A DNA stretch of 64,000 bases from the NCBI RefSeq assembly GCF_021249345.1, contig NZ_CP089588.1, positions 1,116,001 through 1,180,000 of the forward strand, written 5' to 3'. Position numbers and translations under genes: made by a program. This DNA is from Halobacterium wangiae (GTDB lineage: Archaea; Halobacteriota; Halobacteria; Halobacteriales; Halobacteriaceae). Below the pieces are notes generated by a model. The model worked only from the letters and a program-made list of their open reading frames with translations, was not told the origin of the DNA and did no database searches. Positions 41,254 to 50,964 of this stretch are shown piece by piece; the first letter of the stretch is position 1; every line of letters begins with the position of its first letter.

Positions 41254-43347
41254 ATGGCCCAGGCCGCAAACCAGGAGCTCGTCGACAGGTTCGAGGAGTT
41301 CTACCGCCGCTACTACAGCGACGACGTCGCGGAGCTCGCGCGGCAGTACCCCCGCGAGTCGAAGTCGCTGGACCTGGACTGGCGGGACCTCTACCAGATG
41401 GACCCGGACCTGGCCGACGACTACATCAACCACCCCGACCAGCTCGGCGAGGCCGCCGAGGAGGCCCTCCGGCTGTACGACCTCCCGGTCGACGTCAGCC
41501 TCGGGCAGGCCCACGTCCGCGTCTTCGGCCTCGAGGAGACCACGGAGATCCGGGACATCCGCGCCGAACACCTGAACACGCTCATCGGCGTCCAGGGGAT
41601 GGTGCGGAAGGCGACGGACGTGATGCCGAAAATCCAGTCCGCGGTGTTCGTCTGCCAGCGCTGTGGCGCCGAGACGGAGGTCCCCCAGAGCGACGCCGGC
41701 TTCCAGGAGCCCTACCAGTGCGAGAGCTGCGAGCGACAGGGACCGTTCAAGCTCGATCCCGAGCGCTCTGAGTTCGTCGACGCCCAGAAGCTCCGCATCC
41801 AGGAGTCCCCCGAGGGGCTCTCCGGCGGCGAGACGCCACAGAGCATCGACATCCACATCGAGGACGACATCACGGGCGAGGTCACGCCCGGCGACCACAT
41901 CACCGCCACCGGCGTCCTCCGCCTCGACCAGGGCGACGAGTCCACCGACTCACCCATCTTCGACCTCTACATGGAGGGCTCCTCGGTCGTCGTCGAGGAC
42001 GAGGAGTTCGAGGAGATGGACATCACCGAGGAGGACAAACAGCAGATCATCGAGATCAGCGAGCGCGAGGACATCTACGAGCAGATGGTCGACTCGATGG
42101 CACCCGCCATCTACGGCCACCGCGAGGCGAAACTCGCGATGATGCTCCAGCTGTTCGCGGGCGTCACGAAGGAGCTCCCTGACGGCTCGCGCATCCGTGG
42201 CGACCTCCACATGCTGCTGATAGGGGACCCCGGTACGGGTAAATCGCAGATGATTTCCTACGTCCAGAACATCGCGCCGCGTTCCGTCTACACCTCCGGG
42301 AAGGGGTCGTCCGCGGCCGGTCTGACGGCGGCGGCGGTCCGGGACGACTTCGGCGACGGCCAGCAGTGGTCCCTGGAGGCGGGTGCACTCGTGCTCGCCG
42401 ACCAGGGCGTGGCCGCGGTGGACGAACTGGACAAGATGGCCGACGACGACCGGTCGGCGATGCACGAGGCCCTCGAACAGCAGAAGATCTCCATCTCGAA
42501 GGCGGGCATCAACGCGACGCTGAAGGCGCGGTGTTCGCTGCTCGGGGCTGCGAACCCGAAGTACGGGCGCTTCGACCAGTACGAGCCCATCGGCGAGCAG
42601 ATCGACCTCGAACCCGCGCTCATCTCGCGGTTCGACCTCATCTTCACGGTGACGGACAAACCCGACCCCGAGGAGGACGCGAAGCTCGCCCGGCACATCA
42701 TCCAGACGAACTACGCGGGCGAGCTGAACACGCAGAACGACAACATCGCGAACGCGAACCACTCCGCCGAGGAGATCGACTCCCAGACGGAGAACGTCGC
42801 GCCCGCCATCGAGGCGGACCTCCTGCGGAAGTACATCGCGTACGCCCGCCGGAACTGCTACCCGACGATGACCGACGAGGCCAAGGAGGCCATCGAGGAG
42901 TTCTACGTCGACCTGCGCTCGAAGGGCCAGGACGAGGACGCGCCCGTCCCCGTGACCGCCCGCCAGCTCGAGGCGCTCGTCCGGCTCGCGGAGGCCTCCG
43001 CGCGGTTGCGGCTCTCCGACCGCGTCGAAGCCGAGGACGCCGACCGCGTCATCTCCATCGTGCGGTCGTGCCTGCAGGACATCGGCGTCGACCCCGAGAC
43101 CGGCGAGTTCGACGCGGACGTCGTCGAGACGGGGACGTCGAAGACCCAGCGGGACCGCATCAAGAACATCAAGGGCCTCATCAAGGAGATCGAACAGGAC
43201 TTCGACGAGGGGGCGCCGATCGAGGAGGTGCTCGACCGCGCCGAGGAGATCGGCATGGACGCCGACCGCGCCGAACACGAGATAGAGAAGCTCAAGGAGA
43301 AAGGCGAGCTCTACCAGCCGAACAAGGACCACCTGCGCTCGATCTGA
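41254..43347 (+). CDS. mcm: Replicative DNA helicase MCM
   Basis: A 697-residue minichromosome maintenance helicase that unwinds DNA as a hexamer ahead of the fork. Zinc ligands C134, C137, C156 and C159 sit in the N-terminal OB domain. Walker A is GDPGTGKS (324-331), Walker B VDELD (389-393) and the arginine finger SRF is at 458-460. A C-terminal wHTH ends the protein. No intein is inserted, unlike in some haloarchaea. ATG 41254 is chosen because homology begins there, and CTTCTTAGG about 30 bases upstream is a promoter candidate. Confidence 0.97.
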   Translation: MAQAANQELVDRFEEFYRRYYSDDVAELARQYPRESKSLDLDWRDLYQMDPDLADDYINHPDQLGEAAEEALRLYDLPVDVSLGQAHVRVFGLEETTEIRDIRAEHLNTLIGVQGMVRKATDVMPKIQSAVFVCQRCGAETEVPQSDAGFQEPYQCESCERQGPFKLDPERSEFVDAQKLRIQESPEGLSGGETPQSIDIHIEDDITGEVTPGDHITATGVLRLDQGDESTDSPIFDLYMEGSSVVVEDEEFEEMDITEEDKQQIIEISEREDIYEQMVDSMAPAIYGHREAKLAMMLQLFAGVTKELPDGSRIRGDLHMLLIGDPGTGKSQMISYVQNIAPRSVYTSGKGSSAAGLTAAAVRDDFGDGQQWSLEAGALVLADQGVAAVDELDKMADDDRSAMHEALEQQKISISKAGINATLKARCSLLGAANPKYGRFDQYEPIGEQIDLEPALISRFDLIFTVTDKPDPEEDAKLARHIIQTNYAGELNTQNDNIANANHSAEEIDSQTENVAPAIEADLLRKYIAYARRNCYPTMTDEAKEAIEEFYVDLRSKGQDEDAPVPVTARQLEALVRLAEASARLRLSDRVEAEDADRVISIVRSCLQDIGVDPETGEFDADVVETGTSKTQRDRIKNIKGLIKEIEQDFDEGAPIEEVLDRAEEIGMDADRAEHEIEKLKEKGELYQPNKDHLRSI

Positions 43348-43553
43348 TGGACCGAATCTCCGCGCTCCGGAACGTCAAGGACGCGCTCGCGGAGTTCGAG
43401 GACGGCGACGCCACTCTCGGGGACGTCGCGGGCGAGTACGGCGGCAGTCTCGACGCCGAGGCGTGTCGCGCCCGCGCCGCCGGCGACGGCGGCGAGCGCG
43501 GCAGTGCGTGGCTGCATACGGTAGGTTCGGTTCGTTCTGCTACTAAAATTTAG
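43347..43553 (+). CDS. Small hypothetical protein downstream of MCM
   Basis: A 68-residue frame whose ATG overlaps the MCM stop (TGATG). It begins MDRISALRNVKDALAEFEDGD, a start I associate with short haloarchaeal proteins that follow mcm. After about residue 45 it loses that likeness (SAWLHTVGSVRSATKI), so the end may be truncated or frameshifted. It overlaps the convergent kinase gene end by four bases. Confidence 0.5.
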   Translation: MDRISALRNVKDALAEFEDGDATLGDVAGEYGGSLDAEACRARAAGDGGERGSAWLHTVGSVRSATKI

Positions 43554-45202
43554 GCGTTCTGCGGTGCTCCGATGGCGGCCTGGACGCCGGTGACCTCGAA
43601 GCGGGCGCCGCCGGCCTCGCGCTCGACGGCCGCGACCCGCCAGCCGTGCGCGTCGGCGATCTCCGCGACGATCGCGAGCCCGAAGCCGGTGCCGTGGTCC
43701 GTCGTGGTGTGTCCCGGTTCGAACACGGACTCGCGGTCGGCCGCGGGGATGCCGGGGCCGTCGTCCTCGACGTAAAACCCGCGGTCGTCGTCGAGCGCGC
43801 CGACCGTCACCGTGACGTCGTCGCCCGCGTGTTCGATCGCGTTGCGGAACAGGTTCTCCAGCAGCTGGACGGTGCGGTCGGGGTCGGCATCGAGACGGAG
43901 GTCGGACGCGACGGCGAGCGTGGCGTCGACCGTCTCGACGTTCCGCCAGCTCGTCTCGGCGAGGTCGCGGAGGTCACAGGACTCGGTCTCGCCGATGGTG
44001 TCGCCCTGGCGAGCGAGCGCGAGCACGTCCTCGATGAGCGCCTCCATGCGCTCGTGGGCGTTCGCCACGGTGTCGAGGTGCTCGCTGGCGCACTCCTCGC
44101 GGGCGAGTTCGACGTGGCCCGCCGCCACGTTCAGCGGGTTGCGGAGGTCGTGGGAGATGATACCCGCGAACTGGCCGAGGCGCTCGTTCTGGCGCTCCAG
44201 TTCGCGGCGGTGGCGCTCGCTGCGGGTGACGTCCGAGAACAGCACCATCTCCCCGAAACGCCGGGGGCCGACGGTGAACGGGTTGGCGGCGACGAGGAAG
44301 TAGCGGCGTTCGCCGGCCACGTCGAGTTCGAGAACGGCTTCGTCTGTGTCGATGGCGGCCGCCACGCGGGGCAGCACCGCGGACAGCGGCGCGCCGGTCA
44401 CATCACCCTCCAGTGCCGGGAACAGCTCCTCCGCCTTCCGGTTGTGGTCCTTGACGTGGCCCTCGTCGTCGACGAAGACGACCGGGTCGTCGACGGACCC
44501 CGTGAGCCGGATCGTCTGGAACCGTTCGGCGAACACGTAGAGGACGCCGACCGCGAACGCCGCGACGCCGATCGGTTCGTAGGTCATGTCCACGAGCCAC
44601 GGGGTCGCGTAGCCGACGACGTTGAACCCGACGGGGAGCGCGGTGAGGGCCGCGAGCGCGGTGAGTGGTCGCGTGTCGAGGCTCGTCCGGTCGAACAGCT
44701 CCAGGAGCATGAAGTAGCCGACGGCGGCCAGCGAGTACGACAGGCCCATCACGACCCAGTGGGGGGTCTGGCTGTGGACGACGACGTGGGGGAACGGCGT
44801 CGTGGCGAACGTGGTGGTGAAGTACGCCTGGTGGAACGGGTTCGTCACCTTCACCAGCGTGACGACGGCGAAGACGGCGACTGCGGCCGCCCGGTACCGG
44901 GGGTCGCGGTGCAACGTCCGGCCGCTGTACGCCGAGCAGAAGTACAGCCAGGCGCCGACGGTGCTGAACCCGACGACGAGGCCGACGACGTGGAACGCCT
45001 CCTTGAGTTCGGCGCCGGGCGCCAGCAGGAAGCCGACCTGTACGGCCGCCCAGCCGCCGCTCGTGGCGAGCAGCGCGGCGAACCCGCGGCGCGTGTCCGG
45101 CGTGTCGATGCGCGAGACGCGGCGCAGACTCACCGCGCAGACGACCGCTGCGGTCGCGAAGACGGCGACGTAGACGGCCAGCTGGGGGTCGACGCTCGCC
45201 AT
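43550..45202 (-). CDS. Sensor histidine kinase (7TM-PAS-HisKA-HATPase)
   Basis: A 550-residue membrane kinase. Seven N-terminal helices (about 5-225, a 7TM sensor module) are followed by a PAS domain (about 232-325: DDPVVFVDDEGHV, then EMVLFSDVTRSE). HisKA phospho-acceptor is H351 in SHDLRNPLN. The HATPase N-box Asn is N453 (LLENLFRNAIEHA) and the G1 box is DDGPGI (479-484). No receiver domain or adjacent response regulator is seen, so it is an orphan kinase. The signal is unknown. Confidence 0.9.
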   Translation of the reverse strand: MASVDPQLAVYVAVFATAAVVCAVSLRRVSRIDTPDTRRGFAALLATSGGWAAVQVGFLLAPGAELKEAFHVVGLVVGFSTVGAWLYFCSAYSGRTLHRDPRYRAAAVAVFAVVTLVKVTNPFHQAYFTTTFATTPFPHVVVHSQTPHWVVMGLSYSLAAVGYFMLLELFDRTSLDTRPLTALAALTALPVGFNVVGYATPWLVDMTYEPIGVAAFAVGVLYVFAERFQTIRLTGSVDDPVVFVDDEGHVKDHNRKAEELFPALEGDVTGAPLSAVLPRVAAAIDTDEAVLELDVAGERRYFLVAANPFTVGPRRFGEMVLFSDVTRSERHRRELERQNERLGQFAGIISHDLRNPLNVAAGHVELAREECASEHLDTVANAHERMEALIEDVLALARQGDTIGETESCDLRDLAETSWRNVETVDATLAVASDLRLDADPDRTVQLLENLFRNAIEHAGDDVTVTVGALDDDRGFYVEDDGPGIPAADRESVFEPGHTTTDHGTGFGLAIVAEIADAHGWRVAAVEREAGGARFEVTGVQAAIGAPQNA

Positions 45203-45243
45203 CGGTCAGGCGCCCCCCGCCACGACCGGCCGCGGGTTCCCGG

Positions 45244-45672
45244 TCAATTCGTGGCCGCCGAGATGTCGTCGGCGATGTCGTCGAGTTCGTCCTCGGAGAG
45301 GTCGGGGCGGCTGCCCGCCACGGCGTGGATGGGGTTGCCGCCGTCGTCCTCGAAGCGCGGGATGACGTGGCCGTGGACGTGCGGGACCTCCTGGCCGGCG
45401 GCCGCGCCGTTGTTGAACGCGACGTTGCTACCGTCGGCGTCCACGCTCTCCTCGACGACCGGCGTGAGGTCGTGGAGCGCCGCGAACACGCGTTCGGCCT
45501 GGTCGGTCGGCATGTCGCCGAGCGTCTCGTAGTGGTCCTTCGGGATGACGAGCGTGTGGCCGGGCGCGAGCGGGTTGGCGTCGAGGAACGCCAGGACGTC
45601 GTCGTCCTCGTAGACGACCCGCGCGGGGATCTCCCCGTCGACGATGCGACAGAAGATGCAGTCCTCGGTCAT
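45244..45672 (-). CDS. HIT-family nucleotide hydrolase
   Basis: A 142-residue HIT protein with zinc-type CIFC at 5-8 and the active-site triad HVHGHVIPR. Members cleave nucleotide phosphate bonds (for example AMP-lysine or AMP-NH2). ATG 45672 is preferred; ten residues more would be possible. Confidence 0.9.
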   Translation of the reverse strand: MTEDCIFCRIVDGEIPARVVYEDDDVLAFLDANPLAPGHTLVIPKDHYETLGDMPTDQAERVFAALHDLTPVVEESVDADGSNVAFNNGAAAGQEVPHVHGHVIPRFEDDGGNPIHAVAGSRPDLSEDELDDIADDISAATN

Positions 45673-45702
45673 GACTGACCCGAGGACCGCCGCCACCAAA
45701 AA

Positions 45703-46158
45703 TCACCCGCGTCGAGCCACCGAGTTCCGGAACTGCTCGCGGTCGACGACGCGGAACGTCAGATCGCCGGTGGCGACGGCGGTGCCGTCGGTGCTCTCGG
45801 CGCGACAGGCGAAGGATAGGTCCGGGCGGTCGACGGCGACCAGCGTCGTGGCCACCTCGACGTCGCCGCCGACGCCGACGGGCGCGAGGTGGGAGACGGA
45901 GGCGCCGCGCTCGACGACCCCGCTGCCGTCCGGGAGGAAGCCCCGCAGCGACTCGCGGGCGACGACCTCGAAGCGCGCGAGCAGGTGAGCGGTGCCGAGC
46001 ACCTGGGCCGACTCCTCCGGTGTGGCGTCGGTCGCCGCGGGTTCGCCGGGCGGGTCGCGCTGGGAACCGAACACCGGGATGGCGTGGTCGTCGTCGAGCG
46101 TGAACGTGGCCTCGCCGTGGACGTCGGCGTCGGCGAGCGCCTCGAACGCGTCGGTCAT
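45703..46158 (-). CDS. PaaI-like thioesterase (hotdog fold)
   Basis: A 151-residue protein with hotdog elements: helix VLGTAHLLARFEVVARESLRGFL, then beta strands (ASVSHLAPVGVGGDVEVATTLVAV, DLSFACRAES, GTAVATGDLTFRVVD). The family hydrolyses acyl-CoA thioesters. Active-site residues are not obvious. ATG 46158 chosen as the start of conserved sequence. Confidence 0.65.
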   Translation of the reverse strand: MTDAFEALADADVHGEATFTLDDDHAIPVFGSQRDPPGEPAATDATPEESAQVLGTAHLLARFEVVARESLRGFLPDGSGVVERGASVSHLAPVGVGGDVEVATTLVAVDRPDLSFACRAESTDGTAVATGDLTFRVVDREQFRNSVARRG

Positions 46159-46189
46159 GGGTGAGCGCACGGCGTAGTGGCTGGTATAG

Positions 46190-46822
46190 CTATCGGCGCG
46201 CCGAGGCGAGTGCGTCCCGGAGGCCGGCGACGTACGCCTCGCGCGTGAGGTCGAGACGAGCGAGCCAGACGTTCTCGTAGGAGGGGTGGAGCGCGGGCAC
46301 GAGTGCGGCGTCGACGCCCGGCCAGTCCAGTGGCCGGCCCTCACGCACGCAGTCTGCGACGCTGTCGACGAACCTGTCGAGTGAGCGGTCGGCCATCTCT
46401 AGTAGGCTCGCGGTGGCGTGGCTCCCGGTGGCAAGGACGGCGTGTGGCTGGATTTCTGCGAGTTCGGTCTCGAGGCGGAGAGAGCAGTTCTCGCGCTCGG
46501 TCTCGGTGGGGTCGCGATTCTGCGGCGGGTGGCACTTCACGGCGTTCGTGAAGTAGGCGTCCGGGAAGCCGAGGTCGGCGACGAGTTCGCGGACGCGGCG
46601 GCCGGAGTGGCGGGTCGTGTACGCCATCCCCGTGTGGTTGCCGCCGCGCCACGTCTCCGCGTCGGCGTCGCCGGCGCCCGGTGCTTCGCCGACGACGACG
46701 AGGTCCGCGTCCGTGTCGCCCTGCCCCCACGAGATGCAGTTCCGGGACTCGACGAGCGCGGGACACTCGCGGCAGTCGGGAACGAGGACGTTCCGCGTGG
46801 CGGGGTCCGGAAAGTCGGGCAC
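46190..46822 (-). CDS. Uracil-DNA glycosylase family protein
   Basis: A 210-residue protein. The N-terminal Cys pairs (CRECPALVESRNCISWG) fit an iron-sulfur type glycosylase. The water-activating motif region GEAPGAGD and the YFTNAVKCHPPQNRDP segment follow, and the HPSYE motif near the C-terminus (ALHPSYENVW) is the base-binding His. It removes uracil from DNA in base excision repair. It starts at GTG 46822. Confidence 0.88.
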   Translation of the reverse strand: MPDFPDPATRNVLVPDCRECPALVESRNCISWGQGDTDADLVVVGEAPGAGDADAETWRGGNHTGMAYTTRHSGRRVRELVADLGFPDAYFTNAVKCHPPQNRDPTETERENCSLRLETELAEIQPHAVLATGSHATASLLEMADRSLDRFVDSVADCVREGRPLDWPGVDAALVPALHPSYENVWLARLDLTREAYVAGLRDALASARR

Positions 46823-46845
46823 ACGGGAGCGTCCGGGAGGCGTCG

Positions 46846-47148
46846 TCAATAGCCTTGCGCGCGGGCCGCCGCGACGAACGCGAGCGAAGTCACGACGAGC
46901 GCGGTGACGAGCACCGTCCACTCGGGCAGTCGCCAGTAGTACTGCGCGCCGGCGAACCCGACCATGAACGCGCCGGCCAGCGCGACGACGGTCCCGGCGT
47001 GGACGGCGGCGTACTCCGGGTCGGCGGTCCCGTCGTAGTTCGCCAGCAGGTCCGCTCGCCGACGGACTCGAATGTACACGCCGAGGGCAGCGACGAGGAC
47101 GCCGACCCCGGCGAACGTCAGTGCGGCGACGGTGGCGTCGTCGGCCAT
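46846..47148 (-). CDS. Hypothetical membrane protein
   Basis: A 100-residue protein with three helices (TFAGVGVLVAALGVYI, AGTVVALAGAFMVGFAG, TVLVTALVVTSLAFVAAA). No domain is recognised. It lies seven bases upstream of the next minus-strand gene, so the pair may be an operon. Confidence 0.6.
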   Translation of the reverse strand: MADDATVAALTFAGVGVLVAALGVYIRVRRRADLLANYDGTADPEYAAVHAGTVVALAGAFMVGFAGAQYYWRLPEWTVLVTALVVTSLAFVAAARAQGY

Positions 47149-47155
47149 CGCTCCG

Positions 47156-47374
47156 TCACTCCGTCAGCGGCATGAAGACGCCGAAGACGAACGGGCAGAC
47201 CACCATGCCGAGGACGCCCAGGACCTCCACGTCGAAGAGGAGCGCCAGCTCCCAGCCCGGCAGCCGACCGGCACCGAGACTGGTCCCGACGGCACCGAGG
47301 AGGACGCAAGCGAGACTGGCGAGCGTACCGAACTTCGTGAGTTTCGGGTAGTCGAGGTTGCCGTAACGGCCCAT
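47156..47374 (-). CDS. Small haloarchaeal membrane protein
   Basis: A 72-residue protein starting MGRYGNLDYPKLTKFGTL, with two hydrophobic stretches (ASLACVLLGAVGTSL and VLGVLGMVVCPFVFGVF). I recognise the GNLDYPKLTK start as a conserved haloarchaeal motif without known function. Confidence 0.7.
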   Translation of the reverse strand: MGRYGNLDYPKLTKFGTLASLACVLLGAVGTSLGAGRLPGWELALLFDVEVLGVLGMVVCPFVFGVFMPLTE

Positions 47375-47464
47375 GGCTGGCGGTTCCCCACCGCCGCTCG
47401 TAAATCTTCTGTGTGGTAGTGTGGACAGCAGAAGGACTATGAACGGTGGCGGGCTACGGCGGGT

Positions 47465-47695
47465 ATGCTCGACAACGCGGCTGAACTGTTCGACCTGCTC
47501 GTCACCCTCGGCTACGCGGTCCTGGGGGCTGGCCTGGTCGGTACCGGACTGCTCGCCGAACTCAGGAGTCTCTCGACGTTCGGTGGCGGTCAGTTCATCT
47601 TCGGCGTGTGGCTCGCCGTTCTGGGCGGCGTCGCCATCGCCGCCGGTGTGATGATGTACACCGACAAGGTGCAGTCGCGACTCGGCGGCGCGTAG
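47465..47695 (+). CDS. Small membrane protein
   Basis: A 76-residue protein with two helices (LLVTLGYAVLGAGLVGTGLLAEL and FGVWLAVLGGVAIAAGVMMY). It lies upstream of the isoleucyl-tRNA synthetase, with a 47-base gap. Confidence 0.6.
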   Translation: MLDNAAELFDLLVTLGYAVLGAGLVGTGLLAELRSLSTFGGGQFIFGVWLAVLGGVAIAAGVMMYTDKVQSRLGGA

Positions 47696-47708
47696 GCTGT
47701 ACAACCGA

Positions 47709-47719
47709 TTACCCTTTTA
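47709..47719 (+). promoter_or_regulatory. Candidate ileS promoter
   Basis: TTACCCTTTTAG sits about 25-33 bases before the ileS ATG, in a short gap, consistent with a leaderless archaeal transcript. Confidence 0.45.
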
Positions 47720-47742
47720 GGTGCGAGCGAGTCGGCTGGCAC

Positions 47743-50700
47743 ATGAACCGATTCGGCGACGCGCCGGACCAGTACGAGCCCGCGGACGTCGAGGACCGGG
47801 TGTTCGACTACTGGGCGGACGTCGACGCCTACGAGCAGACGAAGGACCACCGAGCCGACGGCGAGGACTTCTTCTTCGTCGACGGGCCGCCGTACACGTC
47901 GGGCGCCGCCCACATGGGCCACGCCTGGAACAAGAGCCTGAAGGACGCCTACATCCGGTACAAGCGGATGCAGGGCTACGACGTGACCGACCGGCCGGGC
48001 TACGACATGCACGGCCTCCCCATCGAGACGAAAGTCGAGGAGGAGATGGACTTCGCGAACAAGAAGGACATCGAGGCGTACGGCGTCGAGAACTTCCTCG
48101 ACACCTGCCGGGAGTTCGCCGAGGACAGCCTCGCGCAGCTCCAGTCGGACTTCCAGAGCTTCGGCGTCTGGATGGACTGGGAGAACCCGTACAAGACGGT
48201 CGACCCGTCGTACATGGAGTCGGCGTGGTGGGCGTTCGACCAGGTCCACGAACACGGCCTCGTCGAGCGCGGGAAGCGCTCGATCAGCCAGTGCCCGCGC
48301 TGCGAGACCGCCATCGCCAACAACGAGGTGGAGTACGAGGACGTCGAGGACCCCTCCATCTACGTCACCTTCGACCTCGACGACCGCGAGGGGAGTCTCG
48401 TCGTCTGGACGACGACGCCGTGGACCATCCCAGCCAACGAGTTCGTCGCCGTCGACGAGGAGACGACCTACCAGAAGGTCCGCGCCACCAGGGACGGCGA
48501 GGAGCACGTACTCTACCTCGCCGAGGAGTGCGTCGAGGACGTGCTCTCGGTCGGGCAGTACGACGACTACGAGGTCGAGGCGTCCCTCCAGGGCAGCGAG
48601 CTGCTCGGCTGGTCGTACACGCCGCCCCTCGTCGAGGAGGTGCCCGCGAACCCCGCGGACGCGGAGGGCGTCCACGAGGTGTACCACGGCGACTGGGTGG
48701 AGGTCGACCGCACCGGCCTCGTCCACTCCGCACCCGGCCACGGTGAGGAGGACTTCGTGCGCGGCGAGGAACTCGGCCTCCCCGTCTTCTGCCCGGTCGG
48801 CGAGGACGGCGTCTACACCGACGAGGGCGGGAAGTACGCCGGGCAGTTCGTGCGCGACGCCAACGACGACATCGTCGCGGACCTCGAGGCGAAGGGCGCG
48901 ATGCTCGCCCACGAGACCGTCTCCCACTCCTACGGCCACTGCTGGCGCTGCGACACCGGTATCGTCCAGATCGTCACCGACCAGTGGTTCATCACCATCA
49001 CCGACGTGAAGGAGGACCTCCTCGAGAACATGGAGGACGCGGACTGGTACCCGCAGTGGGCCCGCGACAACCGCTTCCGCGACTTCGTGGAGAACGCGCC
49101 GGACTGGAACGTCAGCCGGCAGCGCTACTGGGGCATCCCCATCCCCATCTGGACGCCCGAGGACTGGAGCGGCGACATGGACGACGTACTCGTCGTCGGC
49201 ACCCGCGAGGAACTCGCGGAACTCGCCGACCAGGACGTCGACCCCGCGTCCGTGGACCTCCACAAGGACACCGTCGACGACCTCACTATCACGCAGGACG
49301 GGACGACGTACAGCCGCGTCCCGGACGTCTTCGACGTCTGGCTCGACTCCTCGGTGGCGTCGTGGGGGACGCTGAACTTCCCCTCGGAGACGGAGGACTA
49401 CGAGGAGCTGTGGCCCGCCGACCTCATCATCGAGGCCCACGACCAGACCCGCGGCTGGTTCTGGTCGCAACTCGGCATGGGCACCGCCGCCGTCGGCGAG
49501 GTTCCCTACAAGAACGTCGTGATGCACGGCCACGCGCTGATGCCCGACGGCCGCGCGATGTCGAAGTCCCGGGACATCCGCATCGACCCCCAGGAACTCA
49601 TCGACGAGTACGGCGCTGACCCGATGCGGATGTTCGTGCTCTCGGTCTCCCCGCGAGGCGACGACATGCGGGTGTCCCACGACGAGGTGGGGAACCTGCA
49701 GAGCGACCTCAACATCCTCTGGAACGTCTTCCGGTTCCCGCGGCCGTACATGGCACTGGACGACTTCGACGCCAACGTCCCGGCCGGCTTCGGCGGCGAC
49801 GGCTCCGGCGTCTCCGTCGAGGACGTCGAACTGGAGACGGTCGACGAGTGGCTCCTCTCGACGCTCCAGCGCGTGAAGGCCGACGCCACCGAACACTGGG
49901 AGAACTACGAGCAGCACCGCGCGCTCGAGGAAGTGCTCTCGTTCGTCACCGAGGACCTCTCGCGGTACTACGTGCAGGTCGTCCGCGAGCGCATGTGGGA
50001 GGCCGATGACTCCCCGTCGAAGACCGCGGCGTACGCGACGATGCAGCGGGTCCTCCTCGAGGTGACCGCGCTGCTCGCGCCGTACGCGCCGCTGGTCACC
50101 GAGGAGCTCTACCAGCACCTCTCGGGCGACGAGGGCTACGACACGGTCCACATGTGTGACTGGCCCGCGGTCGACGAGTCCTACCGCCACCCCGACCTGG
50201 AGGGCGCCGTCGACGTGCTGCGCGACGTCGAGGAGGCGGGCAGCCACGCCCGCCAGCAGGCCGGTCGGAAGCTCCGCTGGCCCGTCACGCGCATCGTCGT
50301 CGACGCGGAGAGCGAGGGCATCGTGGACGCCGTCGAGGCCCACGGCGACCTGCTCCGCGACCGCCTCAACGCCCGCGCCATCGAGGTCGTCGCGCCCGGC
50401 GAGAGCTGGGACGAACTCGCGTTCAGCGCGCGCGCCGATATGAGCAAACTCGGCCCCGCGTTCGGCGACGACGCGGGCCGTGTGATGAACGCGCTCAACG
50501 ACGCCCACGTCGAGAGCGCGGACCTCGACGCACTCTCGGCACAGGTCAGTGAGGCGCTCGGCGAGGACGTCGAACTCGACGACGAGATGGTGGAGTTCGT
50601 CGAGGAGACGCCCGAGGGCGTCGCCGGCGCCGACTTCGAGAGCGGGACTGTCTACGTGGACACCGAGTTGACGGAGGACGTCGAGAGCGAGGGGTACGCC

Positions 50701-50937
50701 CGCGAGGTCATCCGGCGCGTCCAGGAGATGCGCAAGGACCTCGACCTGGAGATGGACGCCAAGATCCGCCTCGACGTCGCGGTGTTCGACGAGCGCGTCG
50801 GTCGCCTCGTCGCCGAGCACGAGGCCCTCATCAAGGAGGAGACCCGTGCCCGCGAACTCGGGGAGGTCGAGGACGGCTACCGCGAGGAGTGGGACGTCGA
50901 GGGCGTGAAACTCGCACTCGAAGTCGAGGAGCTGTAG
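47743..50937 (+). CDS. ileS: Isoleucyl-tRNA synthetase
   Basis: A 1064-residue class I synthetase charging tRNA-Ile. The HIGH-type motif is HMGH at 57-60 and the KMSKS-type loop AMSKS is at 605-609. The editing domain lies between (TTPWTIPANEF near 222-232). The C-terminal anticodon-binding region is long, ending with a domain typical of archaeal and eukaryotic IleRS. ATG 47743 starts at MNRFGDAPD. Confidence 0.97.
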   Translation: MNRFGDAPDQYEPADVEDRVFDYWADVDAYEQTKDHRADGEDFFFVDGPPYTSGAAHMGHAWNKSLKDAYIRYKRMQGYDVTDRPGYDMHGLPIETKVEEEMDFANKKDIEAYGVENFLDTCREFAEDSLAQLQSDFQSFGVWMDWENPYKTVDPSYMESAWWAFDQVHEHGLVERGKRSISQCPRCETAIANNEVEYEDVEDPSIYVTFDLDDREGSLVVWTTTPWTIPANEFVAVDEETTYQKVRATRDGEEHVLYLAEECVEDVLSVGQYDDYEVEASLQGSELLGWSYTPPLVEEVPANPADAEGVHEVYHGDWVEVDRTGLVHSAPGHGEEDFVRGEELGLPVFCPVGEDGVYTDEGGKYAGQFVRDANDDIVADLEAKGAMLAHETVSHSYGHCWRCDTGIVQIVTDQWFITITDVKEDLLENMEDADWYPQWARDNRFRDFVENAPDWNVSRQRYWGIPIPIWTPEDWSGDMDDVLVVGTREELAELADQDVDPASVDLHKDTVDDLTITQDGTTYSRVPDVFDVWLDSSVASWGTLNFPSETEDYEELWPADLIIEAHDQTRGWFWSQLGMGTAAVGEVPYKNVVMHGHALMPDGRAMSKSRDIRIDPQELIDEYGADPMRMFVLSVSPRGDDMRVSHDEVGNLQSDLNILWNVFRFPRPYMALDDFDANVPAGFGGDGSGVSVEDVELETVDEWLLSTLQRVKADATEHWENYEQHRALEEVLSFVTEDLSRYYVQVVRERMWEADDSPSKTAAYATMQRVLLEVTALLAPYAPLVTEELYQHLSGDEGYDTVHMCDWPAVDESYRHPDLEGAVDVLRDVEEAGSHARQQAGRKLRWPVTRIVVDAESEGIVDAVEAHGDLLRDRLNARAIEVVAPGESWDELAFSARADMSKLGPAFGDDAGRVMNALNDAHVESADLDALSAQVSEALGEDVELDDEMVEFVEETPEGVAGADFESGTVYVDTELTEDVESEGYAREVIRRVQEMRKDLDLEMDAKIRLDVAVFDERVGRLVAEHEALIKEETRARELGEVEDGYREEWDVEGVKLALEVEEL

Positions 50938-50964
50938 GGCGTCTGCCGTTCGCCGGCTGCCCCC

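Noticed and set aside
41254-43347. Intein in MCM
   Set aside because: The reading frame passes from Walker A to the arginine finger with normal spacing and no intein motifs.
47590-50820. Very long open frame (1076 codons) on the minus strand
   Set aside because: It is the antisense shadow of ileS; it has no domain, and long antisense frames are expected in GC-rich DNA.
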